A stretch of 64,000 bases of DNA, from assembly GCF_901709675.1 (NCBI RefSeq), contig NC_051095.1, forward strand, positions 14,275,456 to 14,339,455. The letters are read 5' to 3'. A model generated the notes under the pieces. The model made no database searches. It saw only the letters and a list, made by a program, of their open reading frames with translations, and had not been told where the DNA came from. The stretch is from Syngnathus acus (taxonomy: Eukaryota; Chordata; Actinopteri; Syngnathiformes; Syngnathidae). The number at the start of each line of letters is the position of its first letter. Position 1 is the first letter of the stretch. Below are positions 12,298 to 25,000 of the stretch, piece after piece. Made by a program: the position numbers and the translations under genes.

Positions 12298-15200
12298 AAC
12301 CAGACGTTTAGTCTCAGTCTATAATGACTGGACTACATAAAATGTTGTGGCACCTCAATTACTTCAAAAAGGCAATTCATCACCCATCAATTTAACACAA
12401 TCACTTCATTCTTAGCGGTCCTAATGATTCCAGGGCGGTTTTGTATTTGTTGTAACAAAAGAGATTCAGAGTTGCCCAACATGTGTAAAAATAACGAGTC
12501 TTAATTCCATCCCCATTAAAACTAAGACCAACTTGTTGGCAGGTGTAACATGAATATGTGAGTGGCAATTACACTGCCCCCCCCTTAAGAAATAGATTTT
12601 GGCTAGCACACATCACTTGCAATAATTTGCTGGTATCTGAAGGTGAATATGATACACTGTATTTACACTCACTGTTGAGTGGTCGCTAAGGCTGTACTGT
12701 AAGTCATCTGTCAGCGTGACACTGATAGCCCCGTCACTTTGCCTCATTAAATGCAGCAGGGGATAGATGATGGCATAACATACCATTGCAACATTTAGAT
12801 TGAAGACTCACCTTTGACTAAATAATTCAAAATGAATTCGGGCTTCTGCTGCCAAATGCTTTGTATCCCATTTTGCCTCTTCCACTCAGTGAGCCCATTG
12901 CATTGAACTGACCCCCCTCCCCCATGCACCACTTCTAAACCAATCTAATTCATTTCATCAGCACAAACGAAAGAAGCGGTGCGACGGACCAACTGAAAGA
13001 TGTCTCTTCATCAGTTCCGCTGCTGTACATAAAGCTTATCAAAGAGCAATGGGTTGTTTGCATTCTGGGAATGCATCATTTCCATCTAAGTCATGACAAT
13101 AATCATAAATGGCCATCATGGGAGTGGGTACGATTTTCTTGGTTTACAGAGATTGATTTTGAAAATGCTTTGACAGATGGTGTAAATCAAAGACAGTGAT
13201 GGTGGGATGACATTTCTCACTGTTGGACTACTGGAGTGTGGGGTTGCGAGATCGTATGGTGGGAGCTTGAGGCGTAGGATGGTCTCTCAGCACAAGAGAG
13301 TTGACTTAAGTATACTATAACCTTAGTTGTGTATTAACTCAAGATGTAGAAAAACTGGCTGACTTATATAGTACTGATGTGGCATCAAGGAAATAAGCTT
13401 CTTTAAGTGCACAATATATTGTTTGCTGCTATGCCCCAAAACAACCAGAAGAGATTGTATGGAATTATAATTGCCACATTTAATTTTTGTATCTTTGTCT
13501 GCCTTTACTTATTGCGATGGCAAGGAATGTATTGGCAAATTTGTTTGATTTAGCTGAACTCAACCTTTTCACCTCTCCTGACGGATAAACAAATAAATTA
13601 TAAGAGAATAATGCGGAGAGGAAAGTGTGTCAAAAGGTTCTGTTTGTCGTGCTCCTGCAGTCAGGCAGCAGCAATGTCTCTCATAGAGGGAGCTCTTGTG
13701 CCATGAATGGATAAGAGTGAGGGGCAAGTGAAGGGGAAAGCAGACAAACAAGACAATAAACACTCATGTGGGAGACGTGCGTACTGAGCAAGATGTGCTG
13801 ATTATGAGTTTATAAAAATAAGGATGACAAAACCATAGAATCAAAGCACCTATAGCATGCTTTAATTTCAGTAACCTTGACATTGTCTTCGTTAAATACA
13901 TCACTTTATCGCTGAGATTCCTTAGATGTCACTTGAATCAAACTAAGAGAATTGCTTGACCTCCACTACGGCAAATCCAGCCTTATTCGGAAATTGACCA
14001 AACATTGTGCAAATGCTTGACATGTATCACTCAAGTTTATGCTGTCTACGTGTATAAAATTCACATGCATGCACATTGCACTCAAATTTGACGACATCTG
14101 TGGGCTTGTGTTGAGTCTCTAAGTATTGAGCACAGTCAGATTCACCACTATCCGCCGTAGCATCATCATTACCGTCATATATTTCACTGTAATGTTTATT
14201 CTCCAGTCAAGTAAATACATGATATATGGGCGTCAGACACTTCTGGAAGATGGCAAACTCCCATCAAGGAAGCCCCTGTTGTCTTCACACTGCAGCCTTA
14301 AAATGCCTCTAAAGGGGATTAGTCTTCCTAGCATATAGATTGATTACTGCAAGTGCACTCTTCATTGAGAGACACAATTATTGTGAATTAACCACAACCT
14401 GTTTTGGGTTTGCTGATTGAGTGAATCTGAATCGACTTGCATGTTTTGTGCGAGGTTTTACACCAAGTTTGATAAGACTGTAAAATTGCAGTCTAATAAC
14501 AATTGAATATATTTTACCTATCTGCAACATGGCAAAGCATTATTAATATACTGAAATATAAAATACATGTGTACCAGAAATCCCTTTTCCAAATTCTCAC
14601 CATTTTCCTTCTTTGTTCTTCACTCTACAAAATGAAATATACTAGCTATCCCCGGTTTGTTGTCTTCACCATGTCGTCTTTCATCTTTTAGTCATTTCCT
14701 ACATTGGCTTATCAAACATTATCATAATTTGTTATATAATTCATGTCATTGTCACCATGTATTGTCTTTGTCCACACCATTCAAATCCAAGTTGTCTTAA
14801 GAAGCTCCATTCTTGTTTCATTGAGCCACCTGAGCAGGAATTGAAGATGATGTGGGAGTGAGACAATAGGAGAGCCGAGCAGAGAGAAAAGGATAAACAC
14901 AAGTCATTGTGCTCCCCTTTCAGCTGGAATCAAAGATGCTCCGTCTGCACGTGTAAAATTGATACTGTTGCCGTGACAAGGCAGCAAGGCAGCTCGATTG
15001 TTCCCTCTGATTACTTGGTATCATGTGACGTTCAAAACAGCAGACGTGAAGGTGGCAAATGAGGAGGTTTTAAGAGCAATGCCAACAAAAGACGATCGAG
15101 GCAACCTCCGAGCGCATACTTAGCATTAAAAACGATTTGGTTGTCATCACAAAGAGCAAATTTTACCATAGCAGGTCTAATTGTAAATAATAAAATGCTA

Positions 15201-15539
15201 CAATACTCAACATTGTCACACACAATTAGGGAATAATACAACCGCACAATGCTAGAACATAGACAGTGTCTCACTGATTGTTTTTAACCTGGACACCAGC
15301 CACACAGTGGTAAATAATCATAATTCCCCATCATTTGTCACTTGTCCTTGTACTAATTGCATTGGAAATCCTTTTTACTTCTGCTCCAGTTCCTGTTTTA
15401 ATTTGCATTTACCTTAATCCTTTATGTACGAAAAAACGTTCAAATAATGAGTTTACCCCTCCCCACAGTGAAAACATAAGGCTCTAATGGCATATGGTAA
15501 GCTGCATTTATAACATAACAGGAGCATTTTAAATACATA

Positions 15540-16590
15540 AACAAATGAGCAGATGCAATTACCAAAAACATAAAAACATGAGGTATAAAAAATATTATAC
15601 ATAAATAAATATAATAATACATAATTACCCAAAAAATGCATGTATAAAAAAATAATTTGTTTATCTTTATCAAAACAATTGTTTCAATTTTACATGAAAA
15701 AGAATGACCCCCATGTTTCATCAAGTAATTCAGTTTTGACACGAGTATTGTCCTGGGCACACTGTAGTAAGTTGTTTTAAAAAATACTGCTTGGATAAAA
15801 AAAACATATGAGCAAAAATATCACTGTCCCTAAAAAAATAGAAAAAGAAAAAATACACCTCAGAGCTTTACGATGAAGGTCATGTCTGTGAGACATTATT
15901 GGTTTTGGCAGCCACCGCAGCTCCAAGCCAGCGCCCGATCTCTGGAGGAACTACAAATGGAGTCAATTACAATATATTTGGATGTATGGGAAAGTTTAGA
16001 CATTGACCTGGGGGTGATGATGACTATTCCCTGGGAAGTCTTTGCCCTCTACACGCAAGAAACCCACAACTTCATTGGCTGCTACATTACTTGTTCATGC
16101 ACTTTCTAGAACATTCCACCTTGTAAGGACACATTTGTGAAGACCGAGAATGTGATTGGCACACTAAAGAACTGGTTGAGTGCAGGATTAAAATTATCCA
16201 ATTAGTCCCTGACATTAAAGAAAAAAAAGGTTAAACTACTACACTGTACTACATGGCCAAGCGCCTTAGAGCTGTTTTATTAGCAACTTATAGTGATGGC
16301 GCACTGTACACAATACAAAGGCTCTCACTTTTATAGAAAAGCACGAATGTGAAAACTATTTCTGTGGATGAAATACACTCAGCCTCTGACATCCATAAAT
16401 AGCAGGGTCAGTTTAAGTAGAAGTCAAGTAAAGGTAGGGTGTTTGCTGCACATTGTAACATCTAAGGAGACGAAGAACATAAAATTGAAACAATTGTTTT
16501 GATAAAGACAAACAAATGTAAATTATTTTACAATTATTTTTTATACATGCATTTTTGGGTACTTGCATCTGTTCAAGTCATATAACTTGG
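15540..16590. repeat. Diverged inverted repeat with about 0.8-kb spacer
   Basis: The segment around 15620-15695 (ATGCATGTATAAAAAAATAA, then TTTATCAAAACAATTGTTTC) reappears as its reverse complement at about 16480-16562. A further matching piece (GAGCAGATGCAATTACC near 15547 against the complement of TACTTGCATCTGTTC near 16560) extends the match. The arms are about 110-160 bases with indels. The spacer has no recognisable coding sequence. It may be an old MITE or an inverted pair of one repeat. Confidence 0.55.
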
Positions 16591-17279
16591 CTTGAACTGT
16601 TGCGTAAATACACACGCGTGAACACTATATCATTTCATTGGGTATACTCCTTTTTCCTGATGTAAAAAAAAATCAGGTTTTTTTGCTCCCATTGGGGCGA
16701 CAGTTCACTGTCCCACGGTGTAGAACAGATTAAAAAAGTCCATGGTTCCAAATGCCATCCGTTTTATAAATGCACATGTGTGATACTGTGTTGTGTATTT
16801 TAACTGCTGTTGCAAACAAATTGCCCCAAGGGGACAATAACGTACCCTTGAATCTTGAACTTAAAAGGGAAAGCAGCTTTTGTATGTACGCGTGTGGCTC
16901 GTCTTTCAAAACCTCAGAAGCTTTTTAGAAATGTACTCTGCGGATCAATACAAGACATTGTCAGATCTAGCTGACAGCAGTCATTATAATTTTACTCATC
17001 TCAGAAATCTTCTTCTGCCTGGAAAGACAGCGTATACATACATCACTTTACCCCCCCCCCCCCACCCCCACACACACACACCCACACGCACGCACACACA
17101 CACACACACACACACACAGAAATGTGCATTCAGAAGATTCAGAAGAAGAACAGTGTAGCAATTTTTTGTCCCCAGAAAATAGCTGTGATATTTTAGTGGT
17201 AATTTTAGCTATGATATCTAAAAAGGATATGCACTGCACTCTGCAAGATTAATCTGGCACCAAAGGCTACAATACGGTA

Positions 17280-17366
17280 TTTCCCACAAAAAATACCTAA
17301 CCTTAAAACTTATTATTTGTTATTATTATCATTATCATTCCCACAAAAAATACCTGACCTTAAAAC

Positions 17367-17418
<52 letters not shown>
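17280..17418. repeat. 59-bp tandem duplication followed by (ATT)17
   Basis: CCCACAAAAAATACCT followed by AACCTTAAAACTTATT at about 17282 is repeated at about 17340 with one or two changes. Both copies end in ATT-rich sequence, and the second runs into an uninterrupted ATT array (17368-17418). It was probably made by slippage or unequal exchange between the ATT tracts. Confidence 0.7.
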
Positions 17419-17420
<2 letters not shown>

Positions 17421-18939
17421 CATCATGCAGTACCTTGGCCAAGTAATTGGCTCATCACTGGATTACCCACCTTGATAGCCCCCTTTACATTAGCTGTTAA
17501 AGCAGTCTTTTGCGTCGGAGCACAAACATGAAATTGAGATGAATTTGGAGCTGGCAATGTCTGGCTTTATGGTATGATGGTATCAAAGCATCATTTGGGT
17601 CCGAATGGGCAGGAGGGTGCGTATGTGGAATGGAATCAGGGAAAGCCAGCAGTGTGAAGTTTCACACTTTATCCCTACCTGCTGTCTTGAAACAAAGACC
17701 TAACATTGACACTCATGAAATTGTCTGATTACCTGTCTCTGCGTCAATGACTACATTTACATGCAGTCAATAACCCTTTTGAACCCCGAATATTGACAGT
17801 ACAGTCTTTTGAGTTTTAAAGCTCATGTAAAGGCCTGCAAAAAAACACAATTTGCCCATGTTCAGGTTTTTAAAAACTTGGATAAGACCCCTTGGTTACC
17901 CCTTTTTCAACCCAAATATTGGGTTATGTAAACTCCCATCGGATTCCCTCCTTTGAAAGTGGATATTGATTTGTGTTCCACTCATGCTCTTGGTCTATCC
18001 ACAAAGACTCTTGGCCTTTGTAGTACAGGGAATACTTGAATGCCTGGAATCCTCACCGTAGCGAGGCTAACTTCAATAAAATAGTTTCTTTGTGGCTTTT
18101 GTCTCTAAAGCAAAAAACGACACAGTGTGTGTATATTGTCACACATATGTGTGCGTATAAGTCAGTTCGTCTGATGGAAATAAAAAAAGCAAAGGTAAAC
18201 AATCACGGCAGAGATAACTGACATGGCACAAAAGCTACTTTTTAGAGCAAGGACAAAACCGTGGATGCTTTTTTGCTGTGGTGAGTGACATGAACATAAT
18301 GTGTTTTAGTGAAGTAGAACCAACCGGAAATTATTTCTATTTGTGTCACAACGCCCATGCATCGTCGTTGGAATTGAGTTCTTATGATGTGGGTGTAACT
18401 GTGTCATCTAAATGTTTCTGAAATCGAATTTCTGACCTTAACCCCACTTTAGAACATAGAGGCACACACAGGTCGGTTTGTTCCACATGTTTACGGTGTT
18501 TCATTTAGCAAACATTTATCAGATAGGCCACATGACCCACATGTTTGTTCAATTCGACAGCCCAACCCACAACAAACACTCATCCCGACAACCCAGCACT
18601 GCACAATATTTTTTCACAGAGACATGGTATCAGAGTCCTGTTGACAATCTAAATCACTGGTTAATGTCTTGTGGCCATAACCATTTTTGTCTGCACGCCA
18701 AAAATCCAGTTTTATGTAGTCTTGGGAATTTTAATACAGGCAATGCTAATAAAGTGAAAAAAATCATTGTCCTGCAAATTTTACAGTTTCTCCCTTCACC
18801 CTTTCTGCATGTTACTTTCCATGTATCCTGTCCTGATAAGTACTGGTAGTTTTTGTTAGTATAATTCCTTTAAAATCTCACGGTCGCTTTTTGGGAGTCC
18901 CGGAGGGGGTCGCATCAAGAACTTTGAATACAAGTACAA

Positions 18940-19214
18940 TAATGTCTAGACTATAAGCCACACCTGAATATAAACCGCACCAGCTAAAATTAGGGGGAAA
19001 TCCTGTTTTGTTCATACATAAGCCGCATCGGACTGTAAGCCGCAGGTGTTTTAAAATAAATGTCCTAATTTCTATTACCTGTATTACAAAAACAAATAAA
19101 TTTACAATATCATAGAAATAATGAAAAATCCATAGTTAAGCCACACTGAACTATAAACCGCATGAGTCAAAGTTTGTGCAAAAAGTAGCGGCTTATAGTA
19201 CGAAAAATACGGTA
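18940..19214. mobile_element. Short MITE of the TATAAGCCGCAC group
   Basis: The right end (CGGCTTATAGTACGAAAAATACGGTA, ending 19214) is the complement of the TACCGTATTTTTCGTACTATAAGCCG type. The left end is degraded but keeps CTAGACTATAAGCCACACC. Internal repeats of TAAACCGCA and TAAGCCGCA occur five times. There is no coding capacity. Confidence 0.75.
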
Positions 19215-20752
19215 CATACAGTATATTCTGTGGCGACTATAGAAAATATAAAGAAGAAACTAGTTCCAAACAGTAGTTGATAAATAGACTATTAACAGTA
19301 GTGCAATCCTGTAGCGACAGTGTAATGAGAACACAACAGCAAAAGTACACCGTACTCTTTTCTACCAGCAAATATCACCTCAGGTAATATGACAACATTC
19401 TGTAACTTTCATGTCACCGTATACTTGCAACCAGCAGCCAGCCGCCTTGTCTTGTAACGCAGGCAACCTCATCCTTTTTCTTCATTAAATTGCTACTGTG
19501 CTACTCAACCCATCACAGTGTTGCCGTTACCATGTACTGTACATTACCACATGCCTGTGTGTTAAATGTGTGCTCAAATGAGCATGTGAGCCACAATGCT
19601 GTCATTCAATTTTATTGTGGGAAGATGAGAACAAGAGTGCATCCAAGCTGCGGAATTGATGTACAGCAGAACAAGGTTGACCCTTGTGTGACTGAGGCCA
19701 TCGTGCTTGTCAGCCCGTCTTATTTCTCCTCTCCCACTTCAATTACAGTGGAGTGGGTGGGCTAACCTTGCAGATGCTCGGGGTTCGGCGAGGTTAAGTA
19801 ACATAACTTATCGAGGAAGCCGCCATAACGGCGCTCAGTTATGCTGATAGGTTCCAACCTACAGAAAACAACTGTGTTGTCATTGCAAAACACAAAGATT
19901 AGGTTGAAATAAAACATTTAATGGTATGGAATTTATTAGAGATACAGTTGTGTGATTAGATAATGTATCTTCTTTATAACACAGTACAGATGGAAACATA
20001 AACAAACAAATACACCTCTGCATTTGCTGAGATTGTGGCATTTATTCAGTAAACTGAAAGAGTTTCAGTCATTTATTGAAAGTAACTGATTCATTAGAGA
20101 GGTTGCCTGTAAAAAAACAAACCACATGGATTATCATTTTTCACAAATACATAATGTACAGTATGTATACTTAGTTATATTGATGTTAGAAGTTTTGTCC
20201 ATCATTTAAATGTATAATAACATAATATTACTTTTCCTCCTCCGTATGTTGTGGTATTTACCAGAGCATAACATTTATCGTGACTGCATAAGGAGAGATG
20301 ATTGTGGCTGCATTGTTGTATATGTTTTGTTTGGGGGTTTTCTTGTGTTTTTCGTGAGGGGTGTTATGATTTCAGACATTCATTTTTTTCATTTGGGTCA
20401 CACATCACTACTGCATTATTGATGATGATTGTTAGTAGACTCAATTGCTATAATTATTAGTGTGTGCTTTACACCTACACCTGTGATGTCCAGTAAAAAG
20501 CAATTGTCAAAAGCAATTACGATTATGATTATCAAAATACGAATTTATTATGCTTTCTGTCAAACACAGTGTTCCAACAATGTGGAATACAGCATCGATT
20601 CAGGTGTACTAACAAGGCGTATGAAAATTATTTATAGCTCCAGCTAAATTTAATTTGATTTAGATTAAAAATTTTAGTCTTACTGTATGGCACCGTTTTC
20701 AAGTTACTAAATGTGGCTCCTTTTTCAACTCCTTCACGGAAGTGTGTGCCAG

Positions 20753-20755
<3 letters not shown>

Positions 20756-20799
<44 letters not shown>

Positions 20800-20802
20800 G
20801 TC
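20756..20802. repeat. (GT)n microsatellite
   Basis: About 22 GT units with one GC interruption. Confidence 0.9.
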
Positions 20803-21131
20803 GATGAGCCTAAGCCCTTTAACATCAACCTAACCACAGCTGTGCATTCATGCTCGTGTCCTATCTGATCCCTTAAGACCCGCTGTTTGAAGTGTCTGCT
20901 TGAAAAGGCGAATCTGAATACTGTGAAATCCGCAGCAGCGGCAAACTGTGATTACAGACTGATTAATGAGCCACACTACACACAAACGTGCACACGCTAA
21001 TACTGTATGTGGTGCTTATGCAGAACTTGGCCGAAAATGGATAACGCAGGAGTCACAACATCTTATTTATTTCCACTTCCAGAACTGGAAACGTTAATTT
21101 ATGTGTGATGTTTTAATGTTTCTCTCCACAG

Positions 21132-21256
21132 TCTCTGCTGAAATCCTCAAAAGCAGTCTGGCCACCATGGAGCGTCACATCGTGAGGCTGGAGAACGACA
21201 TTGAAAACTTCCCCAAAAGTGACGACACGCAAGATAAGTTTGTGGAAAAAATGTCC
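21132..21256 (+). CDS. diaph2: diaph2 exon, FH2 domain C-terminal helix
   Basis: A 125-base exon preceded by TCTCTCCACAG. Read with the leftover g of the first exon it encodes VSAEILKSSLATMERHIVRL, then ENDIENFPKSDD, then DKFVEKMS. This is the helical region of the FH2 domain just before the EQYEKL segment. SAEILKSSLATME and HDKFVEKM-like spelling favour DIAPH2 over DIAPH1 and DIAPH3. The exon ends in phase 0 after TCC at 21256. The intron then begins ATATCCTTT, not GT, so a GT-only model would misplace this boundary. Translating on in frame past 21256 gives a run with no formin similarity (ISFFSVAFG), which supports the end chosen here. Confidence 0.9.
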
Positions 21257-21265
21257 ATATCCTTT
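21257..21265 (+). promoter_or_regulatory. diaph2: U12-type AT-AC 5' splice site
   Basis: ATATCCTTT matches the known minor-spliceosome 5' splice-site consensus for AT-AC introns base for base. It sits exactly where protein alignment to vertebrate diaphanous formins requires the exon to end (after KMS). No usable major-class GT donor keeps the frame here. Confidence 0.88.
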
Positions 21266-21962
21266 TTTTCCGTTGCCTTTGGAGTTTGTGTACAACTACG
21301 GCATGTGGAATATGAGGTTACGCTATGCATTGGCACGGCGAAGGCATGCTGTGTTTGCGTCCTCGCCGGTAAGCACTTAAAGTCACTTGGTGTGATAGGT
21401 GGCACCCGGGGGACAGTAAGAGAATGAATGTGGCTGCCTTGCTGTGAGATGTTGATCGGATCGCCCTCCTCACTTGTTCCCTGGTTCCCTCGAGTGAAAT
21501 CATGCCCGCGGCTATTTTTACTGCAGTCTGCCACGTCTGGCTGTCCCCCCGGGGACTCTTTAATGGTGGCTCCAGACCCTCACACAAACTTATCTATCGC
21601 CTCTCACTGATTTCATCTTCTGACCCGGCTGCGGCTGCATGACTGGCTTCTCTCATGGTATCTGTCCTCTTTCTATATGTCCAACCACAATAGAATTAGC
21701 CTTGGCTTCAATAGCCTTGGCTTCAATAAGCTGAAGTTTATGTTTTGGGTCACTGAAAATGCAGTGCTTCACTGGGCTGACATTCATGCAGTGAGCTTAG
21801 AATGTGTGAATTTGAGTTGCCTGTCTCCATGTTCTCTGTGATTGACTAGTGACCAATCGAGGGTGTCAAGTGGGAAAAGATGTCAGCTCACTTTGGAAAT
21901 AAGAGGGAGGAAATTGAAAAGTGGGTGATGAATGAATATATGGAGTGTATAAGGATCATCAT

Positions 21963-22044
21963 ATACATATGTGTGCGTGCGCGTGCATGTGCGTGCGTGT
22001 GTGTGTGCGTGTGTGTGCGCGTGTGTATATATGTGTGTGTGTGT
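21963..22044. repeat. Imperfect (GT/GC)n and (AT)n microsatellite
   Basis: An alternating purine-pyrimidine tract made of GTGC, GTGT and TATA units, with interruptions. Confidence 0.85.
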
Positions 22045-25000
22045 AATTAAAAGCACTAAGAAAACGAGCTGCCTCCTCCCTGGTGGCGCTCTGGGAGGGG
22101 TGCGGCAGGCAGGAAGGAAAGCTTCCCTGCACCCTTGATGTTGGTATTGATTCTGTTGCTCTCCTTGGAGAACCGAAGGTTTGATTGAGAGGAACCCGAG
22201 AAGTGTAGATGTACTGCAGCAAGGCTGTCCCTCACTGTCTGGAGTTCCTCCCCGGAGAGTAATGGCGAGAGGTTGTCTGGTCGTGACCTAAAAGAGTCCA
22301 TCCACTTCCCAACCTTCAGTGGCTGACTTTTTCTGTGATTGCCAGAAAGAAAAGAGGTTTTCCTTTCAAATGTTGGCCAAATTACAAATAGTTTGTCTTC
22401 AGAGGTATTGGATTGTAGTTTAATTGCGGCCCTTATTGTGGCTTTTGATTGCAATCCTGACAAATTGCCAGGCAAGACAGGAGTCAACAGATGAAAGTGC
22501 ATGCCTGTTCTCTCACTTACCTCCCCGGAGTGCGTCATTTACATATTATCTATCACCTGTGTGTAATAACAACATAAAAGCATGCATGCAATTATCACTT
22601 GCACTGTAACAAATCTGCGTTTTCTTTTGGCTGAATGTTTGTTGAATTTTGCATTTCTTGCCGTGTCTTTTATGCTACTGGGGGAAAACAGGTTTATTAT
22701 CCCTTCTAATTAGTTGGTATGCTAGCATTTCTGTTGAGACTGTCACTTAAGACAATAACTTGCTTCAGGCTGTTGGGGAATGATGTGGCAGAGATTGTTT
22801 CCACTGATCTAACAAAGCAGTCTCGTGAGGTTTTGTTAAGGTTAACGTGAAGACATTTGTGTTCACACAGAAGTACACATTCAAAGTCAAGGATTTTGCA
22901 ATACTGAGGCATTGTGGGAAAGAAAATGGCACACGGTAATTCATTGTCGTGCGTACCTACAATGTTACAGTCCAATTTCAAAAGATGTCATCCAATATAC
23001 AATTGTGTGTGTCTGTTGGAAGTTAACTTTAACCTACCAAATCAGAACATAAGAGTTCTGTATGTATCCTGTTGCAATATAAAAAAGGGTAAAGAGTGGA
23101 AAAAAAATGGATCAAACTGAGATCAGTGGAAGCACTTCATTTGGCTTTAGTGATACATTTTTCTCTTTACATTACCGTAATGTATGCAAATGACTGAATG
23201 GGCTGTTTATTCAGCAGTTTAGTGATCTCGATCAGCGAGAAAAAAAGGGAGCCCACAAAGGCTGTGGAGTTGAGGCACGAGTCCCTGGAGAGCCCTATTT
23301 CACCGGGGAGGCTGCAATGCCGAGGAGCAATGGCGGCTAAGAAGAGGACTCTCTCGACTAGAATATTAATGCTAGTTGTCGTGGCTCCATAGGCATGATG
23401 ATGAGAGGGCCAACCGAGCCTTGATACAGTCAAGGACATGTCTGATATGTCTTCAACGGCGAGACTGAATGCGCTCAATCGGCCTCCCACTATTCTGTTT
23501 AACATCTTCTTTCCCACAAGGCCAGAGTAACAGCACACCATTCACACCAGTCACCACATATCGGGTGGCAAAGAGCTGTGTTCAGCGGCCGGTTTTATGA
23601 ACATTGTGTTATACTGGGTTCAGAAAAGGGACTCTGAACTATGGAACTAAACTGTTTATGGTAGCTATGCTTCATGTCATGGACACACAGTGCACATTGA
23701 ACTGGACATAAGAATTTGGAATTTACTAATGCCTCGGAACTTTAATATCTCTTCATGTTAGGATTCCCTGAATCAATTTTTTCCCCATTCAGCCTTATTT
23801 GCTCTTAGATGAAATAAGCATTAGGAAGAACACATTTCAATTAGAGTAACACTTTTATGACATGCGATACCCATTCATGCTGGTGTTGATATTTCATTTT
23901 CTGGTACACAGTACAACTTGCATATTCAATTAGCTCTGAATCAGGCTCATTTAAAGTTGGACATATTCTCAGTGGGTGGCCTTGCTTTTCCTTTGGCTTT
24001 TGATGGCTAATTCCTCAAAATTGGACTAACCTCAAACAAAGAACAACTAACTCAAAGGTTAAAGCAATTTTTCAGACTCGCATTTGAAGCAATATGGCTA
24101 AAGTGTCATCGTTTTTATTAAAGGTAAGGTAGAATATATGTTTTTCTTGTAGAGCAAATGTTCTGCTTTGTGTCGCAGTCACTATTCGCTTGTCTGCCGT
24201 GCAATCTACTCAGAGCCACAGAAGGATCACCGCACCCTCTGGCCACATGAGTGTATTCTGAGTTCACCAATGAGTGTCTTGTTAGGCTCTTGACATTGGG
24301 CCATATGTGACAGCTCCATTAGCCACTAATGGAAGCCTGACGATAGACCCCATAGCCTGTAGCACCCATGGGGTTGCGGGGAGTGTGACGCTCGAGCTTA
24401 GTTAGTCCACAAGGGTTCGAGCCTGACGGTCACCCTTTGTTAGCAAGTCAACAACTGATCAAGCCTCCCCACGTTCTTTCAGTCCCGGGGGTTCTTTGGG
24501 GATCTGCATGCACCCCTGTAGGCCATTATGCGTCACCCTCTGTATTGTATGAGGTCAATACAAGGCGTTAAGAAATAATGTTATTGTTTTTTTCTGTACA
24601 GTGACGACACTTCCAGTGTTGCATGCAATCTCCTCAATGATGATGGATCAGAAACTACAGAAAGTCAAAACAGTTCATCTTAAGATGCTCAGTGAACTGA
24701 AGTTTCTCAGTGTATTTTCTATGGACTTTTTCGGTTGGCCTCCAAATTCTACTACTTTTTTTGCTGGCTTTGATTTTGGATATCCCACCACATAGTGTAT
24801 TTTGTTGGTAGAGCAAAGCAGATGACTAACGTTTATCACGTAACCATAAATGAATCCACTCCTACACAGCTTGGTCTCTGCAGGCCAAGGCCTCTGATGA
24901 TTATTTATGCTCCAGTCGGAGACCAAAAGGACCTAGTGGCAGAAGAACCAATGTGCACCTCATTACTTCCCCAAAGGGCCTGGGCTTAGTGCGATGGTAA

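Noticed and set aside
22056-22538. A 160-codon open frame on the - strand
   Set aside because: No recognisable domain, no visible splice or promoter context, and no similarity I could name. It may be chance in a GC-richer patch.
24340-24590. tRNA-like SINE suggested by GGGTTCGAGCC
   Set aside because: Only a B-box-like motif is present. There is no A box at the right spacing, no tail and no second copy in the window.
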